In this document: positions 6,282 to 12,166 of the stretch, piece by piece
How the letters are laid out: every line of letters starts with the position of its first letter
Numbering within the stretch: position 1 is the stretch's first letter
Origin: Spiro-02 sp964465155
GTDB taxonomy: Bacteria; Spirochaetota; Spirochaetia; Sphaerochaetales; Sphaerochaetaceae
Assembly: GCA_964465155.1 (NCBI GenBank)
Contig: CAYXIH010000048.1
Coordinates: 1-17,179 of the forward strand
Direction: 5' to 3'
DNA: 17,179 nucleotides
Notes under the pieces: generated by a model
Databases searched by the model: none
What the model saw: the letters and a program-made list of their open reading frames with translations, nothing else
What the model was told of the DNA's origin: nothing
Program-made: the position numbers and the translations under genes

Positions 6282-6309
6282 ACTACGGGATAGGAGCAGT
6301 AATATAGAG

Positions 6310-6345
6310 AAGGACCCCATCTCGATTTCTCAAGATGGGGTCCTT
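6310..6345 (-). terminator. Terminator of the tRNA-Asp unit
   Basis: The arms 6310-6322 and 6333-6345 form a perfect 13-bp stem (AAGGACCCCATCT and its complement) with a 10-nt loop. It begins two bases beyond the tRNA 3' end. The following minus-strand bases CTCTATATT are moderately U-rich. Confidence 0.75.
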
Positions 6346-6347
6346 AG

Positions 6348-6421
6348 CGAGAGCGACGGGACTCGAACCCGCGATCTACGGCGTGACAGGCCGTCGCGAT
6401 AACCAACTTCGCTACGCCCTC
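6348..6421 (-). tRNA. trnD: tRNA-Asp (anticodon GUC)
   Basis: This is a 74-base cloverleaf. The acceptor is GAGGGCG paired with CGCTCTC (one G:U), and the D arm is GCGA/TCGC. The anticodon stem ACGGC/GCCGT carries loop CTGTCAC with anticodon GTC, and the variable loop is 5 nt. The T arm contains TTCGAGT, and the discriminator base is G73, the Asp identity base. CCA is not encoded. The gene stands alone, with a consensus promoter upstream and a strong hairpin directly downstream. Confidence 0.97.
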
Positions 6422-6433
6422 GTAGCAAGTGAG

Positions 6434-6462
6434 AAGTTAATGGAATGAGGCACTTTTGTCAA
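6434..6462 (-). promoter_or_regulatory. Promoter of tRNA-Asp
   Basis: On the minus strand a perfect TTGACA (6462-6457) and TAACTT (6439-6434) are spaced by 17 bases and lie 12 bases before the tRNA 5' end. Directly upstream (6463-6530) is an AT-rich stretch with a TTTTGCAAAA palindrome and a second TTGCAAAA. This is the usual place for an UP element boosting a stable-RNA promoter. Confidence 0.75.
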
Positions 6463-6562
6463 CTCACTTTTGCAAAATATTGTTGCAAAAATGTGAATTA
6501 TTTTTTAATTATCAACCGCATATAATTTTACATATCACAACACCACCACAACCCAAAACCTG

Positions 6563-6591
6563 TTGTACTCTCCCACCCTCCACCGTATACT
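6563..6591 (+). promoter_or_regulatory. Promoter of the PAP2/SdpI-like operon
   Basis: TTGTAC (6563-6568) and TATACT (6586-6591) are spaced by exactly 17 bases, with expected start near 6598. The leader can form a small GGCCC/GGGCC hairpin (6600-6613) just before the GAGAGG ribosome binding site. The promoter diverges from that of tRNA-Asp across the AT-rich spacer. Confidence 0.65.
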
Positions 6592-6626
6592 ACAGAGGTG
6601 GCCCATGGGGGCCCTGAGAGGTAGAG

Positions 6627-7544
6627 ATGGAGATTCAGATTGCAATCATGGAATTCTTCCAGAAGCTGGCAAGCCCGGCGCTGGACGTCATTGCGAACTT
6701 CTGTTCGCTGCTGGGTGAAGCCGGCCTGATCATCGCCATTGCAGTAGCAATACTGTGGTGCGTCGACAAACGCAAAGGCTTTGCCATCTGCTCGACACTG
6801 CTCACAGCCTTGGTAGCTACCAATACGATCAAGGCAATAGTACGGGCACCCCGGCCATTCCAGGTTCTCCCACAGGTCGCAGGCAAACGCCTCTCCACGG
6901 CAACAGGATATTCGTTCCCTAGTGGCCATACCACAGGAGCCTCTTCCTTCTACACCTCCCTTGCAATGGCAACAGGCAAACGCTGGTTCTCCATCATATG
7001 TGCGCTGATCATCCTCTTTGTTGCAACATCGCGCATGTACCTGGGAGTCCACTGGCCGATCGACGTTGTGGGAGGTCTCATCCTGGGATGTACCGTCTCG
7101 CTGTGCACCTACAAGGCGTTTGGGAAGCTCTATGACAACGACCGTGCATCCAAGCTCTACTCTGTCATCGTGGGATCAGTTGCAACAGCAGCAGGAATCG
7201 TATTCGTCATTCTCCTGCAATGGTGCAACGCAGACCCCGTGGCATTCACCGACTTGATGAAGATGTGCGCATTGGCCGGAGGTGGCTACCTTGGCTTTGC
7301 CTTGGAACGCAAATATGTCCATTATAGCGTCGCAGGCTCAACAGGAAAGAGAGTGGTCAGGTATCTGGTGGGAATCATCATCCTGCTACTGATCATGGGT
7401 GCCAAGGCAATTCTTCCACCATGGGTTGCATTCGGCTTCCTCCGCTATTGGCTGGCCGGTTTCTGGGCAACAGGGCTCTTCCCACTGCTGGGCACCGTCA
7501 TCAAAGTCCGTGGGAACTCCCTCTTCGAACGGGAACAGGCATGA
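6627..7544 (+). CDS. PAP2-family membrane phosphatase
   Basis: This 305-residue polytopic protein belongs to the PAP2 phosphatase family, which removes phosphate from lipids such as phosphatidic acid, phosphatidylglycerophosphate or undecaprenyl pyrophosphate. All three active-site motifs are present. They are KAIVRAPRP (Lys69, Arg76, Pro77), PSGH (98-101) with the proton-relay His101, and SRMYLGVHWPID (Ser135-Asp146) with the nucleophile His142. About three helices precede the motifs. The C-terminal half (from about 170) adds three or four more helices, so the protein is longer than minimal PAP2 enzymes. The start has GAGAGG six bases upstream. The TGA overlaps the ATG of the next gene (ATGA), so the pair is one operon. 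The lipid substrate cannot be told from sequence alone. Confidence 0.93.
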   Translation: MEIQIAIMEFFQKLASPALDVIANFCSLLGEAGLIIAIAVAILWCVDKRKGFAICSTLLTALVATNTIKAIVRAPRPFQVLPQVAGKRLSTATGYSFPSGHTTGASSFYTSLAMATGKRWFSIICALIILFVATSRMYLGVHWPIDVVGGLILGCTVSLCTYKAFGKLYDNDRASKLYSVIVGSVATAAGIVFVILLQWCNADPVAFTDLMKMCALAGGGYLGFALERKYVHYSVAGSTGKRVVRYLVGIIILLLIMGAKAILPPWVAFGFLRYWLAGFWATGLFPLLGTVIKVRGNSLFEREQA

Positions 7545-8224
7545 TGAAACTCCCGAAACTGACGCATGTCAGTGCATGGACATGGCTCTTGTGGGCCATC
7601 GCGGGGATCTCGCTGGTGGCTACCGCAGGCATATTGCCACTCTTGCCCCCCACGGTTGTCATGGAGGGTAATGGCTCACCCCGCCCCTCATGGATGATGC
7701 TCCTGATGAGCCTTCTCCCACTGCTGAGCATCCTGCTGTTCACCACGCTGCCCTATGAGCAGCCTGACGGAAACGGCATGATGCGTCCGCGGTGGTATCA
7801 GATGGTGATGTGGATCTTTACCCTGCTGCTCATTGGAGCCCAATGGGTCATCACCGCAAACGCCATGGGATTGCCACTGAAAGCAGACACCATGGCACAG
7901 GCGGGAATCGGGATGGCTCTGTTGATATTGGGCTGTACGCTGTTGCATGCACCCTTTGCTCAGAAGGGTGTGGCGATCCGTCTGCCCTGGGTCACCAACA
8001 ATCCCGATGTGTGGAGAAAAACCCATTTGCTGGGTGGCATCTGCTTCATATGCAGTGGGACAGCAACCTTGGTGGCAACCCTGCTGTCAATCATCAAGCC
8101 CCTGGGCATTGCATCATCGGTCCCGACACTGGTGCTCCTGGGAAGCCTCTTGGCTGCAACTGTCATCATCATGATAGCAAGCGTACGCATTGCGACACGA
8201 CAAGCATCAAAAGTCCAACCCTGA
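7541..8224 (+). CDS. SdpI-like polytopic membrane protein
   Basis: This 227-residue protein has about six hydrophobic helices (about 14-36, 52-70, 88-106, 120-138, 162-186 and 194-214). Between the fourth and fifth lies KGVAIRLPWVTNNPDVWRKTH (142-162). This matches the signature region of SdpI-type proteins (GIR-P-W-T, then VW-TH-GG). SdpI in Bacillus protects against the SdpC toxin and also acts in signalling, but most relatives have no known role. The N-terminal half has a DUF1648-like look. The start at 7541 gives the ATGA overlap with the PAP2 gene; the next codon is also ATG and could be used instead. A terminator hairpin follows the stop. Coupling to a lipid phosphatase suggests an envelope-stress or antimicrobial-resistance role, which is inference. 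Confidence 0.8.
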   Translation: MMKLPKLTHVSAWTWLLWAIAGISLVATAGILPLLPPTVVMEGNGSPRPSWMMLLMSLLPLLSILLFTTLPYEQPDGNGMMRPRWYQMVMWIFTLLLIGAQWVITANAMGLPLKADTMAQAGIGMALLILGCTLLHAPFAQKGVAIRLPWVTNNPDVWRKTHLLGGICFICSGTATLVATLLSIIKPLGIASSVPTLVLLGSLLAATVIIMIASVRIATRQASKVQP

Positions 8225-8232
8225 AGACGAAG

Positions 8233-8260
8233 ACACCCCCACAATGGATTGCAGGGGTGT
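8233..8260. terminator. Terminator between the SdpI-like and rubrerythrin genes
   Basis: The arms ACACCCC (8233-8239) and GGGGTGT (8254-8260) form a stem whose loop can add a small inner CAA/TTG pairing. The + strand tail is TCTTTCTC. It lies between two convergent genes, nine bases after the + strand stop and 22 bases beyond the minus-strand stop, so it can serve both. Confidence 0.7.
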
Positions 8261-8282
8261 TCTTTCTCACTATTGATTGCTA

Positions 8283-8825
8283 TTAGTAGTTCACGCAGTT
8301 CTGTAGTTCGAAATATGCCTGCGGATGGGAACATACGGGGCATACCAATGGGGCTTTCTTGCCGATATGGATATGGCCGCAATTGCTGCACTTCCATACC
8401 ATCTCTCCATCACGGGAGAACACCACGCCTTCGTTGATATCCTTCAGCAGTGCCTGGTAACGTGCCTCATGGGTCTTCTCGATGGCACCTACGCCACGGA
8501 ACAAAGCTGCGATATGAGCAAACCCCTCTTCCTCTGCTTCCTTGGCAAAACGGACATACATGTCGCTCCACTCGTAGATCTCTCCGGCGATTCCATCCTT
8601 GAGGTTGTCCGGGGTATCAGGCATCTGTCCACCATGGAGCAACTTGAACCAAATCTCTGCATGCTCACGCTCGTTGTTCGCCGTCTCCATGAACAAGTCC
8701 CCGATCTGGACATATCCATCTTTCTTTGCCTTGCTACTATAGTAGGTATACTTTGTGAACGCCTGGGATTCCCCGGCGAACGCCGTCTTCAAATTCGCTT
8801 CAGTCTTTGAACCCTTGAGATCCAT
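8283..8825 (-). CDS. rbr: Rubrerythrin
   Basis: This 180-residue non-haem iron protein reduces hydrogen peroxide in anaerobes and takes electrons from rubredoxin-type partners. The N-terminal four-helix di-iron domain shows Glu19 in AFAGESQA, the EREHAE motif (Glu52, His55), Glu82 and EKTHE (Glu116, His119). The C-terminal rubredoxin-like domain has two CxxC pairs, CSNCGH (146-151) and CPVCSH (162-167), which hold one iron. Length and layout are those of standard rubrerythrin. The start has GAGAGGTGAA just upstream. A promoter candidate and a perfect hairpin lie in its leader, and a flavodoxin-like gene sits directly upstream in the same direction, a plausible electron donor. Confidence 0.97.
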   Translation of the reverse strand: MDLKGSKTEANLKTAFAGESQAFTKYTYYSSKAKKDGYVQIGDLFMETANNEREHAEIWFKLLHGGQMPDTPDNLKDGIAGEIYEWSDMYVRFAKEAEEEGFAHIAALFRGVGAIEKTHEARYQALLKDINEGVVFSRDGEMVWKCSNCGHIHIGKKAPLVCPVCSHPQAYFELQNCVNY

Positions 8826-8849
8826 ACTTCACCTCTCCAGTATCAAATT

Positions 8850-8865
8850 CCGTGCTGATGCACGG
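8850..8865 (-). other. Perfect hairpin in the rubrerythrin leader
   Basis: CCGTGC and GCACGG pair around the 4-base loop ATCA on the minus strand. It lies between the predicted start of transcription and the ribosome binding site of rubrerythrin. It could stabilise the mRNA 5' end or act as a DNA operator. Confidence 0.5.
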
Positions 8866-8875
8866 TCTATGAACT

Positions 8876-8905
8876 AATATACCCATGAAGAGGACGTAGC
8901 GACAA
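8876..8905 (-). promoter_or_regulatory. Possible rubrerythrin promoter
   Basis: On the minus strand TTGTCG (8905-8900) and TATATT (8881-8876) are spaced by 18 bases, just past the stop of the flavodoxin-like gene. The leader would be about 45 bases. Co-transcription from the flavodoxin-like gene is also possible, as I see no terminator between them. Confidence 0.5.
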
Positions 8906-8908
8906 ACA

Positions 8909-9412
8909 TCATTTTGACAACAACAGGTCCACCAGCGGCTGCAATGATTCTGGGGTGCAGGAGTCGTGGGTCCGCTCCAGCTTGCCCAACATCATCTTCT
9001 CCGAATCATTGAGGTCAGGCTTCTTGGAGAGTGCCTTGCGTATCATCTTCAGCATCGTTCGGTGCATGATCCCCAGCTGCTCATAGTCCAGGCTCCCTTC
9101 CAGCACGAACAAGGGAATATCAGATGCTATGTTGTTGGCAGTGCGCAGTTGCTGCTCCTGCTCGGCAGTAGGGTCGGAAAGGCCAACGGCAAAGATAGCG
9201 GCAGGGACAATGCCGAGCTTGTTGAACTTCTGCAGGCCAGAAATCGTAGAGGCCATGACCCAGCCCCCGTAGACAACTGCCGAAGCGGCCTGCAACGTTT
9301 CCGCGGAGGCTCCCTTCAACTCAACTGCCGTTGCGCCAACTTGCTGTGCAAGCCACTGTGCGTACCGCTTGGTACTCCCAGCATTGCTGGTATATGCAAT
9401 AAGTATCGACAT
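8909..9412 (-). CDS. Flavodoxin-domain protein
   Basis: This 167-residue cytoplasmic protein has a flavodoxin fold. It begins MSILIAYTSNAGSTKRYAQ, where TSNAGSTKRYA (8-18) is the FMN-phosphate loop. The second flavin loop follows in VVYGGWVMASTISGLQKF (46-63), a pattern nearer to the flavodoxin_5/HemG-like group than to small electron-carrier flavodoxins. The C-terminal third is helical with conserved-looking charged residues. It could carry electrons or act as an FMN-dependent oxidoreductase. HemG-type protoporphyrinogen oxidase activity is possible but not shown, and no haem gene is nearby. The start has AAGGAGA eight bases upstream. The gene lies upstream of rubrerythrin in the same direction. 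Confidence 0.85.
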   Translation of the reverse strand: MSILIAYTSNAGSTKRYAQWLAQQVGATAVELKGASAETLQAASAVVYGGWVMASTISGLQKFNKLGIVPAAIFAVGLSDPTAEQEQQLRTANNIASDIPLFVLEGSLDYEQLGIMHRTMLKMIRKALSKKPDLNDSEKMMLGKLERTHDSCTPESLQPLVDLLLSK

Positions 9413-9470
9413 TGCTTTCTCCTTGGTTGTATTTCATACGATTTCAGCAATTCCCCTGTACGTCAAGAGG

Positions 9471-9499
9471 TTGCCTTGTTTACTATGCTCATGTATGCT
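9471..9499 (+). promoter_or_regulatory. Possible promoter of the YjdF-like gene
   Basis: TTGCCT (9471-9476) and TATGCT (9494-9499) are spaced by 17 bases. The expected start near 9506 falls inside the GGGGAG ribosome binding site, so the transcript would have an extremely short leader. Confidence 0.4.
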
Positions 9500-9516
9500 C
9501 TGCGGGGAGTCACAAT

Positions 9517-10149
9517 ATGTTGAAAAAATTTACAGCTGTCATCTGGGTTCAAATCATATCACTTGCCTACCTGGCAGTGAGCGTCATTTCACAATGTATT
9601 GCCCATAGTTGGTGGAATGCAATTTATGCAGCCATTGCATTGGTCCTGGTCGTCGTCATCCCATTGGTTGCACGGAAGCTGGACCTCCGCCTAGGTGACG
9701 CGACCATGATCGCCATCATCCTCTTCCTGGTCATCTCAATCTATACAGGAAACAAATTTGGCATGTACAAACGTTTCTGGTGGTACGACGTGGTGCTCCA
9801 CTTCTCCAGCGGAACCATCCTTGCCCTGCTGTGGGCAGACGTCATGTTCCCCTATGGGAAATTGCAGATCAAGAATTCATGGCGTGATGCAGTCCCGTTG
9901 GCGTTGGTGGTCGTCACAGCAATAGCATTCTCCATGGCATGCGCCGCCGGGTGGGAAATCATGGAGTTCATCTGGGACATACTGCTGGGCAATGACGTAC
10001 AGCGCAACCTGACCGTGGAGCAAGAGCTGCTGGGTGCCTCCTGGCAGAATCCTGGGATCCGAGACACGATGAACGACATCGTCAACGGAACCGCAGGAGC
10101 TCTGGTGGGTGCCCCCTGGATCTATTTCCTGCGCAAGCGTGACCGCTAG
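9517..10149 (+). CDS. Polytopic membrane protein resembling YjdF/DUF2238
   Basis: This 210-residue protein has about six hydrophobic segments (about 7-27, 33-52, 62-77, 92-111, 125-145 and 187-204). Three conserved-looking polar motifs sit at membrane boundaries: WWYDVVLHFSSG (88-99), WEIMEFIWD (146-154) and DTMNDIVNGTAGA (183-195). The His, Glu and Asp pattern and order are reminiscent of the YjdF/DUF2238 integral membrane family, whose function is unknown. The acidic residues and histidine could form a metal site, which is speculation. The start at 9517 is chosen for GGGGAG eight bases upstream and because it leads straight into the first helix. The stop overlaps that of the convergent exonuclease gene in a shared CTAG. 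Confidence 0.75.
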   Translation: MLKKFTAVIWVQIISLAYLAVSVISQCIAHSWWNAIYAAIALVLVVVIPLVARKLDLRLGDATMIAIILFLVISIYTGNKFGMYKRFWWYDVVLHFSSGTILALLWADVMFPYGKLQIKNSWRDAVPLALVVVTAIAFSMACAAGWEIMEFIWDILLGNDVQRNLTVEQELLGASWQNPGIRDTMNDIVNGTAGALVGAPWIYFLRKRDR

Positions 10150-10763
10150 AAGAGCAATCCAGCCGGGGGTGCAAACACCGCCGGCTCATCTTTCCCCCAT
10201 GCGTTGAGCTGCATCACCTGCTGCTTGCGGACGATGAGGAACTTGCGCAGCTCATCCATCTCATTGAGATGGCCATGGCACCCCATGGCAAACAGCTTTC
10301 CGCAGTTGACCGCATCATCCAATGCATGGTGGGCCCGGTATTCCATGTTGAACTCTTGGGAGAGATAGGTGAGCTTGTGGTTCTCCATCGTCGGCCATGC
10401 CTTCCTGGCTACCTTCAGGGTGCAGGCGTACTTGAGCGGAGGAATCTCCATCCCATAATACTGCAGGGAGGCCTTCAGTACCCCCATGTCGAACGAGGCA
10501 TTGTGGGCCACCACCAGACGCCCGTCAATGAACTGCCAGGCCTGTGGCCATGCAGTCTCGAATGTCGGAGCATCTGCAACATCCTGCCATTTCAGCCCAT
10601 GCACCGCAATGCACACAGGGTCAAACCATGAGGTGGGAGGCTTGACCAGCGTATACCACGTATCAAGCAGCGATCCCTCCTCGTCAAACAACGCCAGCCC
10701 CAAGGAACACGCGCTCTCGCGTGTCCTATTGGCTGTCTCAAAGTCCAGTGCTACATATTCCAT
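10146..10763 (-). CDS. DnaQ-like DEDDh 3'-5' exonuclease
   Basis: This 205-residue protein is a stand-alone exonuclease of the DNA polymerase III epsilon type. The DEDDh residues are visible: Asp7 and Glu9 in ALDFETAN (Exo I), Asp92 in VVAHNASFDMGVL (Exo II), and His145 and Asp150 in the HHALDDA motif (Exo III). The last 40 residues are helical with a hydrophobic end and may mediate contact with another protein. Such small proteins may proofread, repair or degrade RNA; which one applies is not clear. The gene starts five bases behind the cysteine desulfidase stop, with AGGGTGA inside the end of that gene as ribosome binding site. The two are therefore probably co-transcribed. Confidence 0.92.
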   Translation of the reverse strand: MEYVALDFETANRTRESACSLGLALFDEEGSLLDTWYTLVKPPTSWFDPVCIAVHGLKWQDVADAPTFETAWPQAWQFIDGRLVVAHNASFDMGVLKASLQYYGMEIPPLKYACTLKVARKAWPTMENHKLTYLSQEFNMEYRAHHALDDAVNCGKLFAMGCHGHLNEMDELRKFLIVRKQQVMQLNAWGKDEPAVFAPPAGLLF

Positions 10764-10768
10764 GATAT

Positions 10769-12079
10769 TCAGTCACCCTGCTTGTCGAGCATGATCGAGA
10801 CGATGGTGCGGTCAGTCTGCTCCATCCCCTCATGGCTGAGGCGAGAGAGGTATCCAATGCTCTGCAGGGAGTCCTTGCCGACGATACCGCTCTCAGAACC
10901 AGGGGCATACCCACGGAACGCAAGGCGTGTAGCCAAATCGGCGGCCTCCACACATGAGTAGATCTTCAATGCACAAGTCATCTTTGCCCCATCGCAGACA
11001 ATACCGGTGAGGTTGCCAACCATCGTATTGACCGCACGGTCCATTACCAGGCGGTCACCACCCAAGAGGGCGACCATGGCACATGCTGTCCCTATGGCGG
11101 CGGTAAATGCCCCGCACAGGGCAGAGAGACGGTCCTTGCGGGCTGTGAGGACAAGTCCCACCAGCTCGCTGACGCACAATGCACGTGACAGTTGCTGGTC
11201 ATCTGATCCAAGGTATTCTGCCAATATGGCAACTGGGACGGTCACCGTGATCCCCTGGTTCCCGCTACCGCTGTTGATTACAACCGGCATGGAGCATCCA
11301 GCCATACGGGCGTCACTGGCGGCCGCTGCAAGGGAGGCGCCCAAAGCAAATGCCTCCGCAAGGCTCCGGGGATGCTGGGGGATTTCCTCCCCCGCTATCT
11401 TCCCTACCGACAGTCCGAACTCACCGGTACAGGAGTGGTGGGCGATAGCCAGGTTCGTCCTGGCTGCGCACAGGACCAATTCCCTGATATCAGCTGGGGC
11501 ATCGTCTGCATAGGCAATGATGTCATCCAATGTCAACGAACACAACTGCTCCTTCCCCATCGAGTCGTGCACTTGCCCGGAGCAGGAAGGGATGATCCCA
11601 ATGTCATGGATCACCTGGCCGTCCTTGACGATCCTGCTGATGCGGTCATGTTCTCCACTGACGGTCACGACGGCAGTATGCTCACCTGCAGTTGCAGTTA
11701 CCTCGATGAACAGTGCAGGAACTCCCTCGGCAAGATCAAGCACCACGCACCGGTCATGGCACAATGCAGTGGCAACGGCCAACTGTTCATCCGTGACGAC
11801 AGCAAGGATACCCAAGCCACGCTGAGGATCACCACCGGCAACACCCAACGCAACGGCGGCACAGATTCCCCGCATCTCACAGTTGGGCAATCCGACACCC
11901 ATTGCGTTCTTCACCATATCCCGGCTGGCGCGTACCCGCACGCTGGTGGGCATGCATCCCAGCACGACCTTAGCCTGAGCCCCAGCAAGAGCTGAGGCAG
12001 CAGGTTCCGTGCACCCCGTAGCGACCTGCAGTTCGCGCCGCAGCAGCGCACTGATCATGTTCTTGTGTGTTTCGTCCAT
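10769..12079 (-). CDS. cyuA: L-cysteine desulfidase, CyuA/YhaM (UPF0597) family
   Basis: This 436-residue enzyme belongs to the UPF0597 family related to the serine dehydratase alpha fold. Characterised members use a [4Fe-4S] cluster to break L-cysteine into pyruvate, ammonia and sulfide. Family marks are GCTEPAASAL with Cys23, HHSCTGE (215-221), INSGSGNQGI (268-277), ALCGAF with Cys322, and GIVCDGAKMTCALK (359-372) with Cys362 and Cys369. The cysteines in the last two motifs are likely cluster ligands. The start at 12079 is uncertain because no ribosome binding site precedes it. An extended -10 box lies so close that the mRNA may be leaderless; ATG at 12058 is the alternative. No cysteine transporter (CyuP) is next to it. 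It is divergent from the PLD pair. Confidence 0.9.
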   Translation of the reverse strand: MDETHKNMISALLRRELQVATGCTEPAASALAGAQAKVVLGCMPTSVRVRASRDMVKNAMGVGLPNCEMRGICAAVALGVAGGDPQRGLGILAVVTDEQLAVATALCHDRCVVLDLAEGVPALFIEVTATAGEHTAVVTVSGEHDRISRIVKDGQVIHDIGIIPSCSGQVHDSMGKEQLCSLTLDDIIAYADDAPADIRELVLCAARTNLAIAHHSCTGEFGLSVGKIAGEEIPQHPRSLAEAFALGASLAAAASDARMAGCSMPVVINSGSGNQGITVTVPVAILAEYLGSDDQQLSRALCVSELVGLVLTARKDRLSALCGAFTAAIGTACAMVALLGGDRLVMDRAVNTMVGNLTGIVCDGAKMTCALKIYSCVEAADLATRLAFRGYAPGSESGIVGKDSLQSIGYLSRLSHEGMEQTDRTIVSIMLDKQGD

Positions 12080-12085
12080 GACGAC

Positions 12086-12094
12086 AATATAGCA
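12086..12094 (-). promoter_or_regulatory. Extended -10 promoter of the cysteine desulfidase gene
   Basis: On the minus strand TGCTATATT (12094-12086) is an extended -10 element (TGn plus TATATT). No -35 is visible. Transcription would start about seven bases on, at or within a base or two of the ATG at 12079. Confidence 0.45.
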
Positions 12095-12125
12095 CAACCA
12101 ACGTGGCCATTCCATATGTGGTTGT
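12094..12125. promoter_or_regulatory. Inverted repeat between divergent promoters, candidate shared operator
   Basis: ACAACCA (12094-12100) and TGGTTGT (12119-12125) are a perfect 7-bp inverted repeat with an 18-base spacer. The left arm touches the extended -10 of the cysteine desulfidase gene and the right arm covers the -35 of the PLD operon. A single dimeric regulator could control both. Confidence 0.45.
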
Positions 12126-12150
12126 CCCCATGGAGGTTCATCCGTATATT
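12122..12150 (+). promoter_or_regulatory. Promoter of the tandem PLD operon
   Basis: TTGTCC (12122-12127) and TATATT (12145-12150) are spaced by 17 bases. The expected start near 12157 falls at the GGAGG ribosome binding site, so the leader would be only about 10 bases. Confidence 0.55.
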
Positions 12151-12166
12151 TGCAGCGGAGGTCCTC

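Noticed and set aside
6348..6421. tRNA-Asp as an integration (att) site
   Set aside because: No integrase gene and no second copy of the tRNA 3' end is visible in the window; the flanking genes look like ordinary chromosome.
6528..7052. 174-codon minus-strand frame opposite the PAP2 gene
   Set aside because: It is antisense to a PAP2 gene with all three catalytic motifs, and its composition is shadow-like (many Cys and Gly).
11372..11995. 207-codon + strand frame opposite the cysteine desulfidase
   Set aside because: It is antisense to a clearly recognised UPF0597 enzyme, has no ribosome binding site and has low-complexity His/Asp-rich content.
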